Shown: piece by piece, positions 25,601 to 35,700 of the stretch
How the letters are laid out: each line of letters starts with the position of its first letter
Position numbering within the stretch: the stretch's first letter is position 1
NCBI GenBank assembly: GCA_018389105.1
Contig: JACATO010000065.1
Span: forward strand, 763,001 to 827,000
DNA from: Nautilus pompilius
Lineage: Eukaryota; Mollusca; Cephalopoda; Nautilida; Nautilidae
DNA length: 64,000 nt
Reading direction: 5' to 3'
Notes under the pieces: generated by a model
The model's database searches: none
Told to the model about the DNA's origin: nothing
The model's input: the letters and a program-made list of their open reading frames with translations, nothing else
Made by a program: the position numbers and the translations under genes

Positions 25601-27108
25601 TCGGTCCATCTGTTCAGCAGACAGCAGCCCTCGAAACGGGCTGACTGCATAGATAAGCGAGAGGACGGGAGGAGGATCGGCGCTGTCACAAGTGTGTGAC
25701 ACCCGTAATGCCAGCCGTCGGCTGCGGTGGGCGACGCAAGCAGTCCCGCACCATCCTACGTTTTCCTATTTTTTCCAGATGAGTTCAGATTTTCGCAAAT
25801 CTCAGAGACATCCGTCATGTAAGGGTGTGGCGCCGTCCACCGCAGGAAGGTTAATTAACCCCACTTATAATTTTGCTTGTGTTATGCATGATTCCAGATT
25901 AAATAGATACTTTTAAAAAATTTCTCTCTCTCTCCTCTCTCCTCTCTCTCTATCTCTCTCCCTCCCCGCTCTCTCTCTCTCGTTATCTCCTCTAGTACTG
26001 ACGTCATCCTCTCTCTCTCTCTAGTACTCGCGTCATCCTCCTCTCTCTCTCTCTAGTACTGACGTCATCCTCTCTCTCTCTAGTACTGACGTCATCCTCC
26101 TCTCTCTCTAGTACTGACGTTATCCTCTCTCTAGTACTGACGTCATCCTCTCTCTCTCTCTCTAGTACTCACGTTATCCTCTCTCTAGTACTGACGTCAT
26201 CCCCTCTCTCTCTCTAGTACTGACGTTATCCTCTCTCTAGTACTGACGTCATCCTCTCTCTCTCTCTAGTACTGACGTCATCCTCTCTCTCTCTCTAGTA
26301 CTGACGTCATCCTCTCTCTCTCTCTTGTACTGACGTCATCCTCTCTCTCTCTAGTACTGACGTCATCCTCTCTCTCTCTCTCTTTAGTACTGACGTCATC
26401 CTCTCTCTCTCTCTCTCTCTAGTACTGACGTCATCCTCTCTCTCTCTCTAGTACTGACGTCATCCTCTCTCTCTCTAGTACTGACGTCATCCTCTCTCTC
26501 TCTAGTACTGACGTTATCCTCTCTCTCTCTAGTACTGACGTCATCCTCTCCTCTCTCTAGTCTCTATCTCATCACGTTTCATCCTCTCTCTAGTACTGAC
26601 GTCATCCTCTCTCTCTCTCTCTCTCTAGTACTCACGTCATCCTCTCTCTAGTACTGACGTCATCCCCTCTCTCTCTCTAGTACTGACGTCATCCTCTCTC
26701 TAGTACTGACGTCATCCTCTCTCTCTCTCTAGTACTGACGTCATCCTCTCTCTTTCTAGTACTGACGTCATCCTCTCTCTCTCTCTAGTACTGACGTCAT
26801 CCTCTCTCTCTCTAGTACTGACGTCATCCTCTCTCTCTCTCTAGTACTGACGTCATCCTCCTCTCTCTCTCTCTCTAGTACTGACGTCATCCTCTCTCTC
26901 TCTCTAGTACTGACGTCATCCTCTCTCTCTCTTCTAACTGACGTCATCCTCTCTCTCTCTAGTACTGACGTATCCTCTCTCTCTCTAGTACTGACGTCAT
27001 CCTCTCTCTCTCTCTGTACTGACGTCATCCTCTCTCTCTTGGACTGACGTCATCCTCTCTCTCTCTTGTACTGACGTTATCCTCTCTCTAGTACTGACGT
27101 TATCCTCT

Positions 27109-27143
<35 letters not shown>

Positions 27144-27163
27144 ATAGATATATATCATATATA

Positions 27164-27204
<41 letters not shown>

Positions 27205-29142
27205 CATATTTTTTTTTTAAAAATTTATTTCTCCATCCAGTCACCGCTACCATCTTCAACATGAACTTATCCAAATAGAAAAAAATACCAGGGAAAAAGG
27301 ATTCACTCTGAATTTTTTCCGAAAAAACCAACCCCAGGTAGGTGGCACCTTAATGAATATTAATCATCAACAGTTTTAAAAAGAAAGAAAAAAAATTTTT
27401 TTTTTCGGATAAGTAGAAGTTTGCAAAGACAAAAGAAATTAAAAGCTTCTGGAACATATCAAAACTACACGCGACATTCTCCCCATTTAACTTGTCGCCT
27501 CTCACTGGTTTATGGTTGGCTCCGTGGTGTTTTGGTGGAGGGTCGGTTCCTTCCGAGACGGCGGCTGTCACCAGTACGTTTTCGCTACCGAACGAACCAA
27601 ACTGAAGTCTCTGCCAGAACTCTTCATTTTGCAGATGTGAGAGAGATGCGTCGGAGTAATACGCGGGGCTGAGCCCGACCGGGATTCGAACTGACAGACC
27701 TTCGGGAATTTGTACAGCGTCCTAGCAACAAAAGAATAATGGGACTTAAACTATAATTATATATAATTGCAGGTATTAATTTATAAACCGATTCCTTGTG
27801 AAAAAAAAAATGAAAATTAGCTTCTTCAGAGTGTGGGATCGATGCATATCTTATTTTCTTTACTTACAAATAAATATTTTTTTTAAAAAATTCTAACATA
27901 CATAAACTTTAAACAACAAAAAAGCAAATAGACAGAAAATAAGAAGAATTGTCAGAACAGAGATAAACCAAAGAAGGGCGAAGTAAACTCTGGTAACGTT
28001 ACAATGCGAATCTTAGTTTACGTATGAAATAGACGTGGCTACGGTTCCCTGCTTAGAGACATCAGCAAATGGAATCGGCGTATTACTGAAGGATTATTTT
28101 AACTCTCAATTTAAAATCGAAATTAGATGTATTATGAATTTTAACTCTACAGTATTAAGTTGTGACCGTTCTGAATAACTTTAAGTTCAAACGGAGGAGA
28201 ACGTGCGTGACCTGAGAGAAGATTCGCAGCCAGTCTATTCTGTTTAGTACATCGGTGCAGTTTTTAACCGTATATAAGGCTTTAGAGCACTGAGGTATAC
28301 AGACATTTAAAGCACGATACCTCGTGAGACCGGCATTTTGGGCCTCAAAGACAAAATGCTATTCAAAACGATATATGTTTTTTTTTTTTAATTTACAAAA
28401 AAAGAATCAACTCTTTCTAGTAAATCGCATTAGAATTTTCTTCACATAATTAAATCTCTTTACATTTCCTTTTCAGAAATATCATCGAGTTTGTGCCAAG
28501 AAGGTAATTCTTGCTCTTCCGAAAGAGGCGATAAAAAAGATCAGGTACAGAACCCTGAGAAGCAGAAAGTACCAAGAATTGCTGGACTCCGTCCACGATA
28601 TTCCAGTAGTCAAAGTTTTTCTCGCATACAAGAGACCGTGGTGGAAGGATTCCCCAGTCAAAGCCACAGACATCCGTACAGACCTCCCAACTCATTTCAC
28701 GCTGGACATCGGCAAGCCGAGAACTTCTCGGCTACACGGACTTATGGCCGTCTTCGCTGACAAAGACATCGAGTACTGGGAAACACTCCAGAGGTCTGGG
28801 AATGTGTTCGAAAAGTCTCTCCAGGGTTCCGAGTTCTCCACGGAAGTCCTCAAACACGTCAACATCCATTTGGCCACGGTTTTCAGGATGAAAAACGACT
28901 CCATTCCCCAGCCCTTCAGTGGCGCCTGGCAACACTGGAACAACGAAGACACCGACACGTTATGGCATCTCTGGAAAGCTAAATCCAGATGGAGCACCAT
29001 CATGAGGGGCGTGATGAAGCCGTATCAAAATGACGAACTCTTCGTTGTTGGGAGTGCTTTTTCTAGCGGTGGCTTGCAAATGTCTCCGGAAGGTTCTCTC
29101 GAAACCGTCGACACGTTAATAAACGTCTTTTTGAGGAACTAA
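13392..29142 (+). CDS. Secreted L-amino-acid oxidase-like flavoprotein, copy B (seven exons, 517 residues)
   Basis: Joined exons 13392-13446, 19644-19694, 20541-20922, 23993-24082, 25126-25338, 27241-27337 and 28477-29142 total 1554 bases with every splice phase agreeing: 517 residues plus stop, close to escapin/achacin length. Order: signal peptide (1-19); a linker; FAD fold DVAIVGAGLSG (40-50); RVGGK (72-76); ELGWMNY (88-94); LTVRSGMNRIPW; CAKKVILALP near 302; IPVVKVFLAY with conserved Lys 342; PWW; C-terminal EGSLET. N-glycosylation sequons (NDT, NNT, NDS) fit a secreted protein. Family role: FAD-dependent amino-acid oxidation releasing H2O2. Odd points: the family Glu after the second beta strand is Asp 68; GGR is GGK; GGMR is GWMN, which loses the Arg expected to hold the substrate carboxylate; WKAG is WKAK; the C-terminal Trp is Ser 499. 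It may bind FAD weakly or act on another substrate. The exon 3 donor is the least certain junction. Confidence 0.85.
13806..15089 (-). mobile_element. mariner-family transposon in intron 1 of copy B
   Basis: The left end reads CGAGGTCTGTCGAAAAAGTA after a TA dinucleotide at 13804-13805. The right end is the complement, TACTTTTTCGACAGACCT, ending near 15087. The right-hand TA has been lost. The element is about 1.28 kb and lies antisense to the host gene, 360 bases after exon 1. Confidence 0.88.
13869..14896 (-). pseudogene. mariner transposase, frameshifted
   Basis: The N-terminal paired helix-turn-helix region is in frame (RSCIKFCQNLGDT, then VTQIKEWYNRFKDGR, RSGRPSTS). The catalytic triad follows: TGDETW, HHDNAPAH and APSDFWLF, with 34 residues between the second and third Asp (DD34D). 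At least two frame changes, near 14335-14350 and near 14230-14240, break it into three frames, so it cannot encode a transposase. The catalytic Asp residues are still present. Confidence 0.9.
15869..15940. repeat. (CT)n microsatellite
   Basis: CT dinucleotide tract with a few TT interruptions. Confidence 0.9.
19547..19623. repeat. (ATT)n microsatellite
   Basis: Near-perfect ATT run of ~75 bases ending 20 bases before the acceptor of microexon 2, so its length may affect that exon's splicing. Confidence 0.9.
19644..19694 (+). CDS. Copy B exon 2: 51-base microexon
   Basis: Acceptor TTTTTTTTCAG right after an (ATT)n run, and donor GTAAGT at 19695. It enters and leaves in phase 1, so 17 codons are added (SNVNKKKPFVQSQEAV and a split codon) without changing frame. 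Being symmetric, it could be skipped. It forms the mature N terminus ahead of the FAD fold. Confidence 0.75.
20541..20922 (+). CDS. Copy B exon 3: FAD dinucleotide-binding domain
   Basis: The acceptor is TTTGGCAG. It encodes GAGLSG, RVGGK, ELGWMNY and DSVPYNI. I placed the donor at CG|GTTTGC because the 15 or so residues after VPYN align in length and pattern with the helix that follows VPY[ND] in achacin and escapin. An alternative donor CC|GTACAA at 20872 has the same phase and would shorten the protein by 17 residues. Confidence 0.8.
22690..23300 (-). pseudogene. Tc1-like transposase fossil
   Basis: On the minus strand the best frame reads TGCMLDRGVGDLRKTEGILT, followed by VDRYKGILIHHAILSKRPLI. 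This resembles the Tc1 core segment W-G-[CG]-[MF]-----G-G-----EG-[ILM]-----Y--IL. It is preceded by a decayed VLFTDAE, like the first catalytic S/T-D-E motif. The frame is broken in several places. It shares the EGILTV-RY peptide with the fossil at about 52.3 kb, so both probably derive from one family. It lies in intron 3 of copy B. Confidence 0.6.
23430..23545 (+). repeat. tRNA-derived SINE fragment (possible)
   Basis: A B-box-like GATTTCGATTACCGG is followed ~45 bases later by GGATTTCCTCTCACATCTAAA, the same tail block seen downstream of the B box in the SINE copies at 37.6 kb and 45.5 kb. Confidence 0.4.
23498..23608. repeat. 53-bp tandem duplication (2 copies)
   Basis: Adjacent units starting CGTGGATTTCCTCTCACATC and ending GGATTT. 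They differ mainly in the A/C homopolymer in the middle. Confidence 0.9.
23993..24082 (+). CDS. Copy B exon 4
   Basis: Acceptor GTGTTTCCAG, donor GTGAGT; phase 2 in and phase 2 out. The only open frame reads QIFQNNTQNPDAPDLLSLK and on to FRQG, joining exons 3 and 5 exactly. Includes an NNT glycosylation sequon. Confidence 0.75.
25126..25338 (+). CDS. Copy B exon 5
   Basis: The acceptor is preceded by a pure (CT)n tract and CCAG; the donor is GTACGT at 25339. It encodes TANIYHKYVNGEEVRYI, then FGFHGHF, and LTVRSGMNRIPWKMIEQF, the counterpart of the LT-GM--[LV]P segment of the family. Confidence 0.85.
25981..27111. repeat. CRE-containing minisatellite, about 40 units of ~28 bp
   Basis: The unit is CTAGTACTGACGTCATC followed by 8-20 bases of CT repeat. 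By hand I count about 30 units with perfect TGACGTCA and about ten variants (TGACGTTA, TCACGTCA, GACGTA). It lies in intron 5 of oxidase copy B, between exon 5 and exon 6, is flanked on the left by degenerate CT DNA from 25921, and runs on the right into (CT)n and then (TA)n. Minus-strand frames through it are repeat artefacts. Confidence 0.95.
27144..27200. repeat. (TA)n microsatellite
   Basis: TA dinucleotide run directly after the CRE minisatellite and about 40 bases before exon 6. Confidence 0.9.
27241..27337 (+). CDS. Copy B exon 6
   Basis: Acceptor CTCCATCCAG, donor GTAGGT; phase 2 in, phase 0 out. The 32 codons start HRYHLQHELIQIEKN and end FFRKNQPQ, in frame with both neighbours. The CRE minisatellite and a (TA)n run end only about 40-120 bases upstream of the acceptor. 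Confidence 0.75.
27500..27735 (-). repeat. tRNA-derived SINE, CpG-intact copy
   Basis: The minus strand carries AGTTCGAATCCCGGT, a classic pol III B box, followed by CATCTGCAAAATGAAGAGTT, which matches the block after the B box in the copy at 45.5 kb. It lies in intron 6 of oxidase copy B. It is a SINE rather than a functional tRNA: no cloverleaf could be assembled around the box. Confidence 0.6.
28477..29142 (+). CDS. Copy B exon 7: C-terminal catalytic and FAD segment
   Basis: Acceptor CCTTTTCAG, phase 0, TAA stop. Starts KYHRVCAKKVILALP, then IPVVKVFLAYKRPWW and THFTLDIGKPR, ending in EGSLETVDTLINVFLRN. It is one codon longer than the homologous exon of copy A. Confidence 0.9.
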   Translation, partial: KYHRVCAKKVILALPKEAIKKIRYRTLRSRKYQELLDSVHDIPVVKVFLAYKRPWWKDSPVKATDIRTDLPTHFTLDIGKPRTSRLHGLMAVFADKDIEYWETLQRSGNVFEKSLQGSEFSTEVLKHVNIHLATVFRMKNDSIPQPFSGAWQHWNNEDTDTLWHLWKAKSRWSTIMRGVMKPYQNDELFVVGSAFSSGGLQMSPEGSLETVDTLINVFLRN

Positions 29143-29292
29143 AAGTTAGCGAAACTCTGTCCTAGCCAGGTGTCACTGGGATCTAGTTTGGTAAATATTT
29201 AAAATAGACGCCCCCTTTAATTACTTTGGGGAATGCCTACAAACTATGGACCTTCCTGCGCCTTTGTACACTTATGCCATACTACGTTTTAG

Positions 29293-29298
29293 AATAAA
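29293..29298 (+). terminator. Poly(A) signal of oxidase copy B
   Basis: AATAAA about 150 bases after the TAA stop. Confidence 0.6.
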
Positions 29299-32235
29299 AT
29301 TCAGATGTTCTTACAAGCCAGAAGACCATCCTTTTATTCTACGACTGACTGTCGGTGATGACTTTCGTTAATCTAGATTTTCTGGGGGTTTTTTTAAAAA
29401 AACTGTACACGTGAGATTTTCAGGTGTTCAAAAAAGAATAACCTTCGACGGGTCGGGTCTTTTGGTAGGATCATCGGTACTGCGCCATTTGCACAACATT
29501 AAATAAGAGAAATAGCTAACCCGGCCTAAACACTTCGTAGAAATGACTTTCCACTTCTTATTCGCGTCATTTTTTCCTCGATGTCGGCTGTCATTTTAAG
29601 CCAAGCAAGATAATCAATTTGTACGGGTCGGCTAAGGGAAACGTGATTTCCTGACCTCCCTGGGGTCAGACGTACCTGGGGAATGATGTCATCACTTAAA
29701 CTTGCAACGCGCACAGGTATTGTTTATCTGCCTGGCCACAAGATTGCAAGCGCGTGTTGGTCAGGTATCCGAATCGATATTGAATTTTTTTGTTTTGTTT
29801 TAATCTAAAGGATAATTTAAAACTTCTGAATAAACATTTATTCGTCAAAATTACGTTATTGGCGATTATGTACAGAGGGGATTTTTTTATGATACAAGGG
29901 AGATAACTACATCGGGGGGGTGTGTGTGTGTGTAAAGGTTTGTAAGATACATATATTATTACCATATTTGACGGTGCAGAAGTCTACGCGGTGTGAAAGC
30001 CGACCCCCCCACAACATATTTCTTGATTTAAAAAAAAAAATAATAAGTTAGGATTTTCGCAGGAACCGTGTATAAGTCGAGTCACATTTTATGATGGTCC
30101 GTCCGTAAAGAAAACTCCGTGTGAGTATTTTTCCTGTAGCGCGAGGAATTCAGAAAGAAAAAAAAAAACAATTCGAGCTATAAGGAGGAATTAGCGTGCG
30201 ACTGCAACTCAAGGGACTCGAAAAAATATATACCTCGACTTGGAGCAAGTTTAGGGTCACCCACGGTTTTTGTAAGGAGATTTTGCCGAGAACTCGCGTG
30301 CCACTTCGAGTTATCGAGCCCAATAGCATATTCATGGCGAGTATTACAATTAAACTGGTTGTGCATGCAATCAGAATTTGGCTTTCATCTGCCTATAATT
30401 AAAAGAAAAACAACAAGCTATTTACCTTCCTCACCAATCAATATTTACAGGTAATTGTTGAAATAGTTTGATTTAACGTCCTCCATTATTCATTTGTACA
30501 GAACCATTTCGAGTGACGTCATCAACGCGCGCCACCTACGAAAGTTTGAACACACTAATAGAAGAGGTTCTGTTTGTAAAGAAGCCGCCAGCCATTTCTA
30601 AGACAAATGACATTTTGTAGCAGTTCTGTCTTCAAAATGATATATATATATATATTTATATAATTTTTTTAGAATTTCTTTTGTTTTTCAGAAAACAGAA
30701 TAAGGTCCATTTGTTTACCTTAAAAATTGTTTATCGCGGCTGACAGAAATATTAGCAGACCTCGGGTTTCAATAGGGAAAACGAGACAAATTTAGGATGC
30801 TGACAGCTGAAAAGCTGAGGAAGTTTTGCTAGTTTATTTTCATAATAAATGTACTAATTCTAACATTTAAAAAAATAATAATGAGAATGCGTTATAAGGT
30901 TGTTTTTCACTCCTAAATACGGCGCTCGTACTAATTAGATATCTTGCCACAGTTCCTCCTCCCCCTTTATGTTTTTAACAATAGATCATTTTACATATAT
31001 GCAAATATGCTTATTACAAGTAATTCTAAAAATAATGTTAAGTTAAAACAGTAATTTTAATTACATATGACAATTTAATTCACGCGAAATTTTTATAATT
31101 CTTCTGTCGGTAAAGTTCTAATACACTTCTTACTCGTTATAATTATATTTTAATTTTAAATTAGAATATTGTATATATAATGGCATTCAAAATTAGGAGC
31201 AAACTATGCGAAAGCATCTCTCCCTAGCTTTTCAACACTTTACTTTTAATTGAAATGCATTATTCCAGAAAAAGAAACATGAGCAACCATATGAACAATG
31301 TATCAGAAACTTATAAACCATTAATTGTAGTGCTGTTATCATCTGAATAGCATCTTGGACATCCTGTTCAGTAGATTCCAAATTACTATTTGTATATAAA
31401 CACAGCTGATTGACAATGACTGGGCCTTTCTTCTATTCACAGTTTCTCGTCGAGAGTACCAGGTTTATTAAAAATGATAATAGATAGGTTTGTTTCACAT
31501 GGAATTTTGTGTATGGATGCCATCTTCATCTTCCAGACAGATCGATAGCAATCATCAATAATGGAGTTTGTTAGTAATGAGTTAACGGCGCGATTTTGTT
31601 TCTCTTAAAACATTAATAAAGCATTTTGATTGGCAATACAGCGTTGAAAAAGACGGCAGCGAAGTTTCCGCATGGCTTGCTGATATTAGTATTAATAATA
31701 GTAATAGTAGTAGTAGTAGTAATAGTTTTTTTTTATTATTATTCGTTCGTTCTTCTGTTCGTCTCTAAGGTAGTGACCTCAGAAAGCTTACTGTTGCCAG
31801 GAGTAACACGAGATAGCGGGAGAGGGAGAAATAAGTCCGCCTCATAAAGTAATCATCCAGTGATATCTGTATGGAACATTGTTGGGGGCTGATTATATGT
31901 ATATGTACAATTAGGCAGATGTTCGGGGTTGGGTATAGGGTCCCGGTACTGCGGATATCCGAGCACAGCGGTCGGTTTCTTCGCTCGGTTCTGGGCGCCC
32001 ATGAATACACCGAGTGGGAGTTGGGAGGGAAATATGACGTTCTCATAAAACTCCCAAAAGAATTTTCGTTCGAGGAGTTTTCCAAGAATAAACCAAAAAC
32101 AAACTACCTCAGTGGTTTCCTATGCACGTGATTAAAAGAGGGGTAAAAAAAGGCAGGAGAGACCGAACTCCAGGGGGAAACAAAAAAAAGTAAAGGGAAA
32201 AGAGAGGTTTGTAAGGAATCGAGCTTTAAGCAGGG
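29299..32235. other. Spacer between oxidase copy B and the QRICH2-like gene
   Basis: AT-rich DNA with short (TA)n near 30640, A/T runs, and a TAG/TAA/ATT trinucleotide patch at about 31686-31745. No gene is recognised. No TATA box lies close upstream of 32236; the 5' UTR and promoter of the next gene must lie in the last few hundred bases. Confidence 0.5.
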
Positions 32236-32769
32236 ATGACTTCGTGCAGCTTCTCCGAGCTCCTCGACCTGTCCCTGGGGACACCGGAGATAGGGGCCGT
32301 GAACTTCAACGTGTTACATAAGCTGCTGGGGCTGGTCCTCGCGCACCTGGGGATCGCCAACAACCGCAGCACCGACATAGGAGACGACGAACGGAAGCTG
32401 CTCGCCGGCGCCCAATCTCCCACGAAAGGCCCCAAGGAAAAGGAGGGGGCTTCCGTGTCCGAAAGGGGCGGCGGTCCCCGCGAGCCGTCACCGCGGGGCG
32501 GGAGCGCCGAGCAGAAAAGGGCGTTGATGGGTGACGGCAAGCCGGCCCCTAGGGACAAGAGCGCGAGCGACGACGTGTCGCCGGCGCTGACGGAGATGGT
32601 GGACAGGCTATCCAAGCGGCTGGACCGACTCACGTCCCTGCCCACCAGCACGGACACCTTCGACAAATCCGCCCGCGACAAGGAGTCGGCGGACACCCCC
32701 ATGGCCGAAACCTGGCGGTTCATGGCGTTGAAAAACAGGATCGACGCGAACGAGAACGCAATAGAAAAG
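32236..32769 (+). CDS. QRICH2-like exon 1 (178 codons, CpG-rich)
   Basis: First in-frame ATG before the conserved LLDL/NFN block; donor GTAAGA, phase 0. The middle (residues ~55-130) is Pro/Gly/Lys/Ser-rich and probably disordered. The exon ends in a helical WRFMALKNRIDANENAIEK. GC- and CpG-rich like an unmethylated promoter-proximal island. Confidence 0.8.
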
Positions 32770-35700
32770 GTAAGATTAAGCTCTAGCTCCTTCCTCCTTC
32801 CCCATCCCCTCCACGCATATTCCCGTGGTAGACCATACAGGGACACTGGCTGAACTTACCTACTGGAGATCGCCTGCCTCCTCCCTCTGCTTCCCCTTAT
32901 ACTGGACTCGAGCCTCCCTGATGATAACAGAGTATGGAAAAGAACAGTCGCAATTTGTCCCGCTCTGTCCCCTTACTGGGAAGCATTATTATTCACATTT
33001 TAACCCATCGAATGAATGTATAATGTACCCTGTTTTTGGCTCTCGTATGTAAACCCATTAATTGTTCGAGACTCATCATTATTTAATAGACTCTTTTTTT
33101 AAAAAAAAAAAAAATTCTTGCTATTAACAGATATCAGTTCTACTAAAGTCCACTCCAAATGTGTAGTGAGTCGTCTGTCTCATCGTGCCCCATCATAACC
33201 TGCATCGAACTTTGGGGCATGGATCCTAAGCCCAGCACTTTCTTCGGGACATTTACAGATGCGCTATTAAAGCCGTTTTTAGGTTTGTCACGTGCACCAG
33301 GATTGATCCCACTTAATTATATAGATCGCTGTTAATAGATGTCCTCTCATCAATAGAAAGCTTCCTCTACAGCCACAAAATGTTCGGTAATTGTCCCTGA
33401 CAAAAGAAAGGGCGATATGGATACAAACACCTTTAATTCATCAACTCTGTCTCACCGTGCCCCTTATATGTATACGAACTTTAAGAATCAAATTATCATG
33501 TTTTTGATATGGACCAAATGAAGTTTTAGAAATAAATAACCACCAACTATTTTAGTTATGCTTAAGGACCTTCACACCTAATTTTAGTGGTTATATTTTT
33601 ATCTTTTCTCTCTCCCTTCTCAAAAATAAATTAAAATTTATAAAGTAATTAAAATTTTATAATGAAATTGAAAGTAATTTATAGTATACAGTATTCAAGT
33701 GTAGGTGCATCCGAAAATTCATTGATGTAACTGGAAAGTTATTAAAATAGCATACTGTTTTAAGTTAATATGTGTGGCAACTTTAATATTAATTTAAACA
33801 AATAATATTACTGATATATGCACTTATTTGTTAAACAGAATGAGCAGCTGGCCATATTAGTCTTGTTAACTTCTAAAAGATAAAGGGAATTTAACTTACA
33901 TTTTTAGTAGCATTACACACAGAATGTCATAAGTAAACCACATTGCATCATCTCCAAATGTGCATGTTTGAAAACCTTGTTTTAATGTTTGATGATGGAC
34001 AAAATAACCACAAAATAGATGGCCTTGATGAATATGAATGATAAGTTTCAGACGTCTGGTGCAACAAAGTAATTTGAGGCTTTTGGTTAATGCTATGCTA
34101 AAGTATACACCCTTGTGTGGGGTTAGCGCAAACCAGGGTTTAGGAAAACCTAGAAAGAAGGGGAAAATTAAAGTTCATTCATGCTTTCTGATGTCAGTAT
34201 CATAAGTACCATTTTACTCTTACAAGTTATTGCTTTTGGTTTAGTTTCTTAAGAAGCGAAAATAGATGACCCACCTGTGCAGAAGTGGCTATAAATACTA
34301 ACAAAAGGGCCACTGTCTAACAAATGTGATTTTTCTCAGCAACCACACAAAGTATTGTACAAGTCTACTGCTTATAAAGACATTGGTAATAACAGCCATA
34401 AATAATATCCTAGCACTGTTTGTTTGATTTGCAAATTAAATAAACAAACACATGTTTCTACGTCAAAAGGTCCTTGACTGTTTAAATACCTCACCAAACT
34501 ATTCTTAACCTCATGACTATAATTCAGTATTACTGTATTAAGAGATGATAATGTTGGTACAGAAGTCAAAACAGGGATAAATCTGCAGGTGTAGTCTTGT
34601 ATTTGCTTTGGATTGCTATAAACCACAAACTTGCTTTTTTATGTGAGAAAATTAAGATAGATTGTATTCACATACAGATACTGGGCACAAGAATCTAAGG
34701 TTGTTTGATTTATTAAAATTATTACAACCAAAAATGCAAATTACTATTATATGTTTCCTTATAAGTTTAAATTCTAACATAGGAAACATGAGCAATGTGC
34801 ACTGAAAGTACAGCAGAGGTTATCACTCGTTGTATAGCCATGCAAGCCAGGTAACTAACTCACTATTCCTCAGATCCAGCAATCCCTACTGGCAGTCAGA
34901 TATCAGAAACTCAGTTTAATATGCAGCCACGTTACCATTTGATCTAGTTTATACACTAAGGGATGAAGACCATACATGATGTTCATTTGATCGTCTCACT
35001 TTAAGCAGCCTTCATCACTCAAGTCATTCAGCTTGGAGGCAGTCTAATGATAACAACAAAGGGCCATTGACAGTAATTGATGTCTTTTTTGATGAAACTC
35101 ACTTCGATTTGGATTTGTAAGAAGTTACTTTTATGTCAGTATTGAGAATTATGCTGTGTTGCTATCATTGTTATCTACCACAACTGTTATGATTAGTGGA
35201 AATGTATTGTGGACCATAGGATCTCTCAGGTGATTGTTCGGGTCATTGTCACTGTGTTTCTTATGATCATCACTACTAAATGGCTACTGGCTATATCCCC
35301 AGATCTTTGGGACTTCCTTAGTAGACATGTGAGGCTTAGGAATTACATTCCAGAAGCAACACAATCTATGCTTGGTCTTAGTCCAGAAAGGATGCTCAGA
35401 TGTTTTCAGATGGCTGCACCTAATACTGAATGCACCCAGCATCATGTGCAATTTTACTCTATTTGGTATCTATACAAATCGCAATTTCATTTTGCCATTA
35501 ACATATTTTTGTAATGATATCTATGGATTAATTTAGCCAAGAAATAAATTGTTTTTATTAAATTTCATTTGTTTTGTTTTTCTTCACTAATGGAGTTATG
35601 TCAGATTCCAATATCTTTAGATTTTTCTGTTTAGTGTGCATGTTATTGTTGCTGTTTCTACTGTTGTGTTATTGTTATTTTATTTTGTGCATAGTAAATG

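Noticed and set aside
26768..27028. Minus-strand open frame of Glu/Arg/Asp/Ser repeats
   Set aside because: It is only the translation of the CRE/CT minisatellite; unit lengths vary and shift the frame along the array.
31871..32131. 86-codon frame just upstream of the QRICH2-like ATG
   Set aside because: Different frame, no similarity to anything recognised; more likely leader or promoter DNA.
35209..35514. 101-codon frame in QRICH2-like intron 1
   Set aside because: No recognisable domain, no splice signals in phase with neighbouring exons; likely chance.
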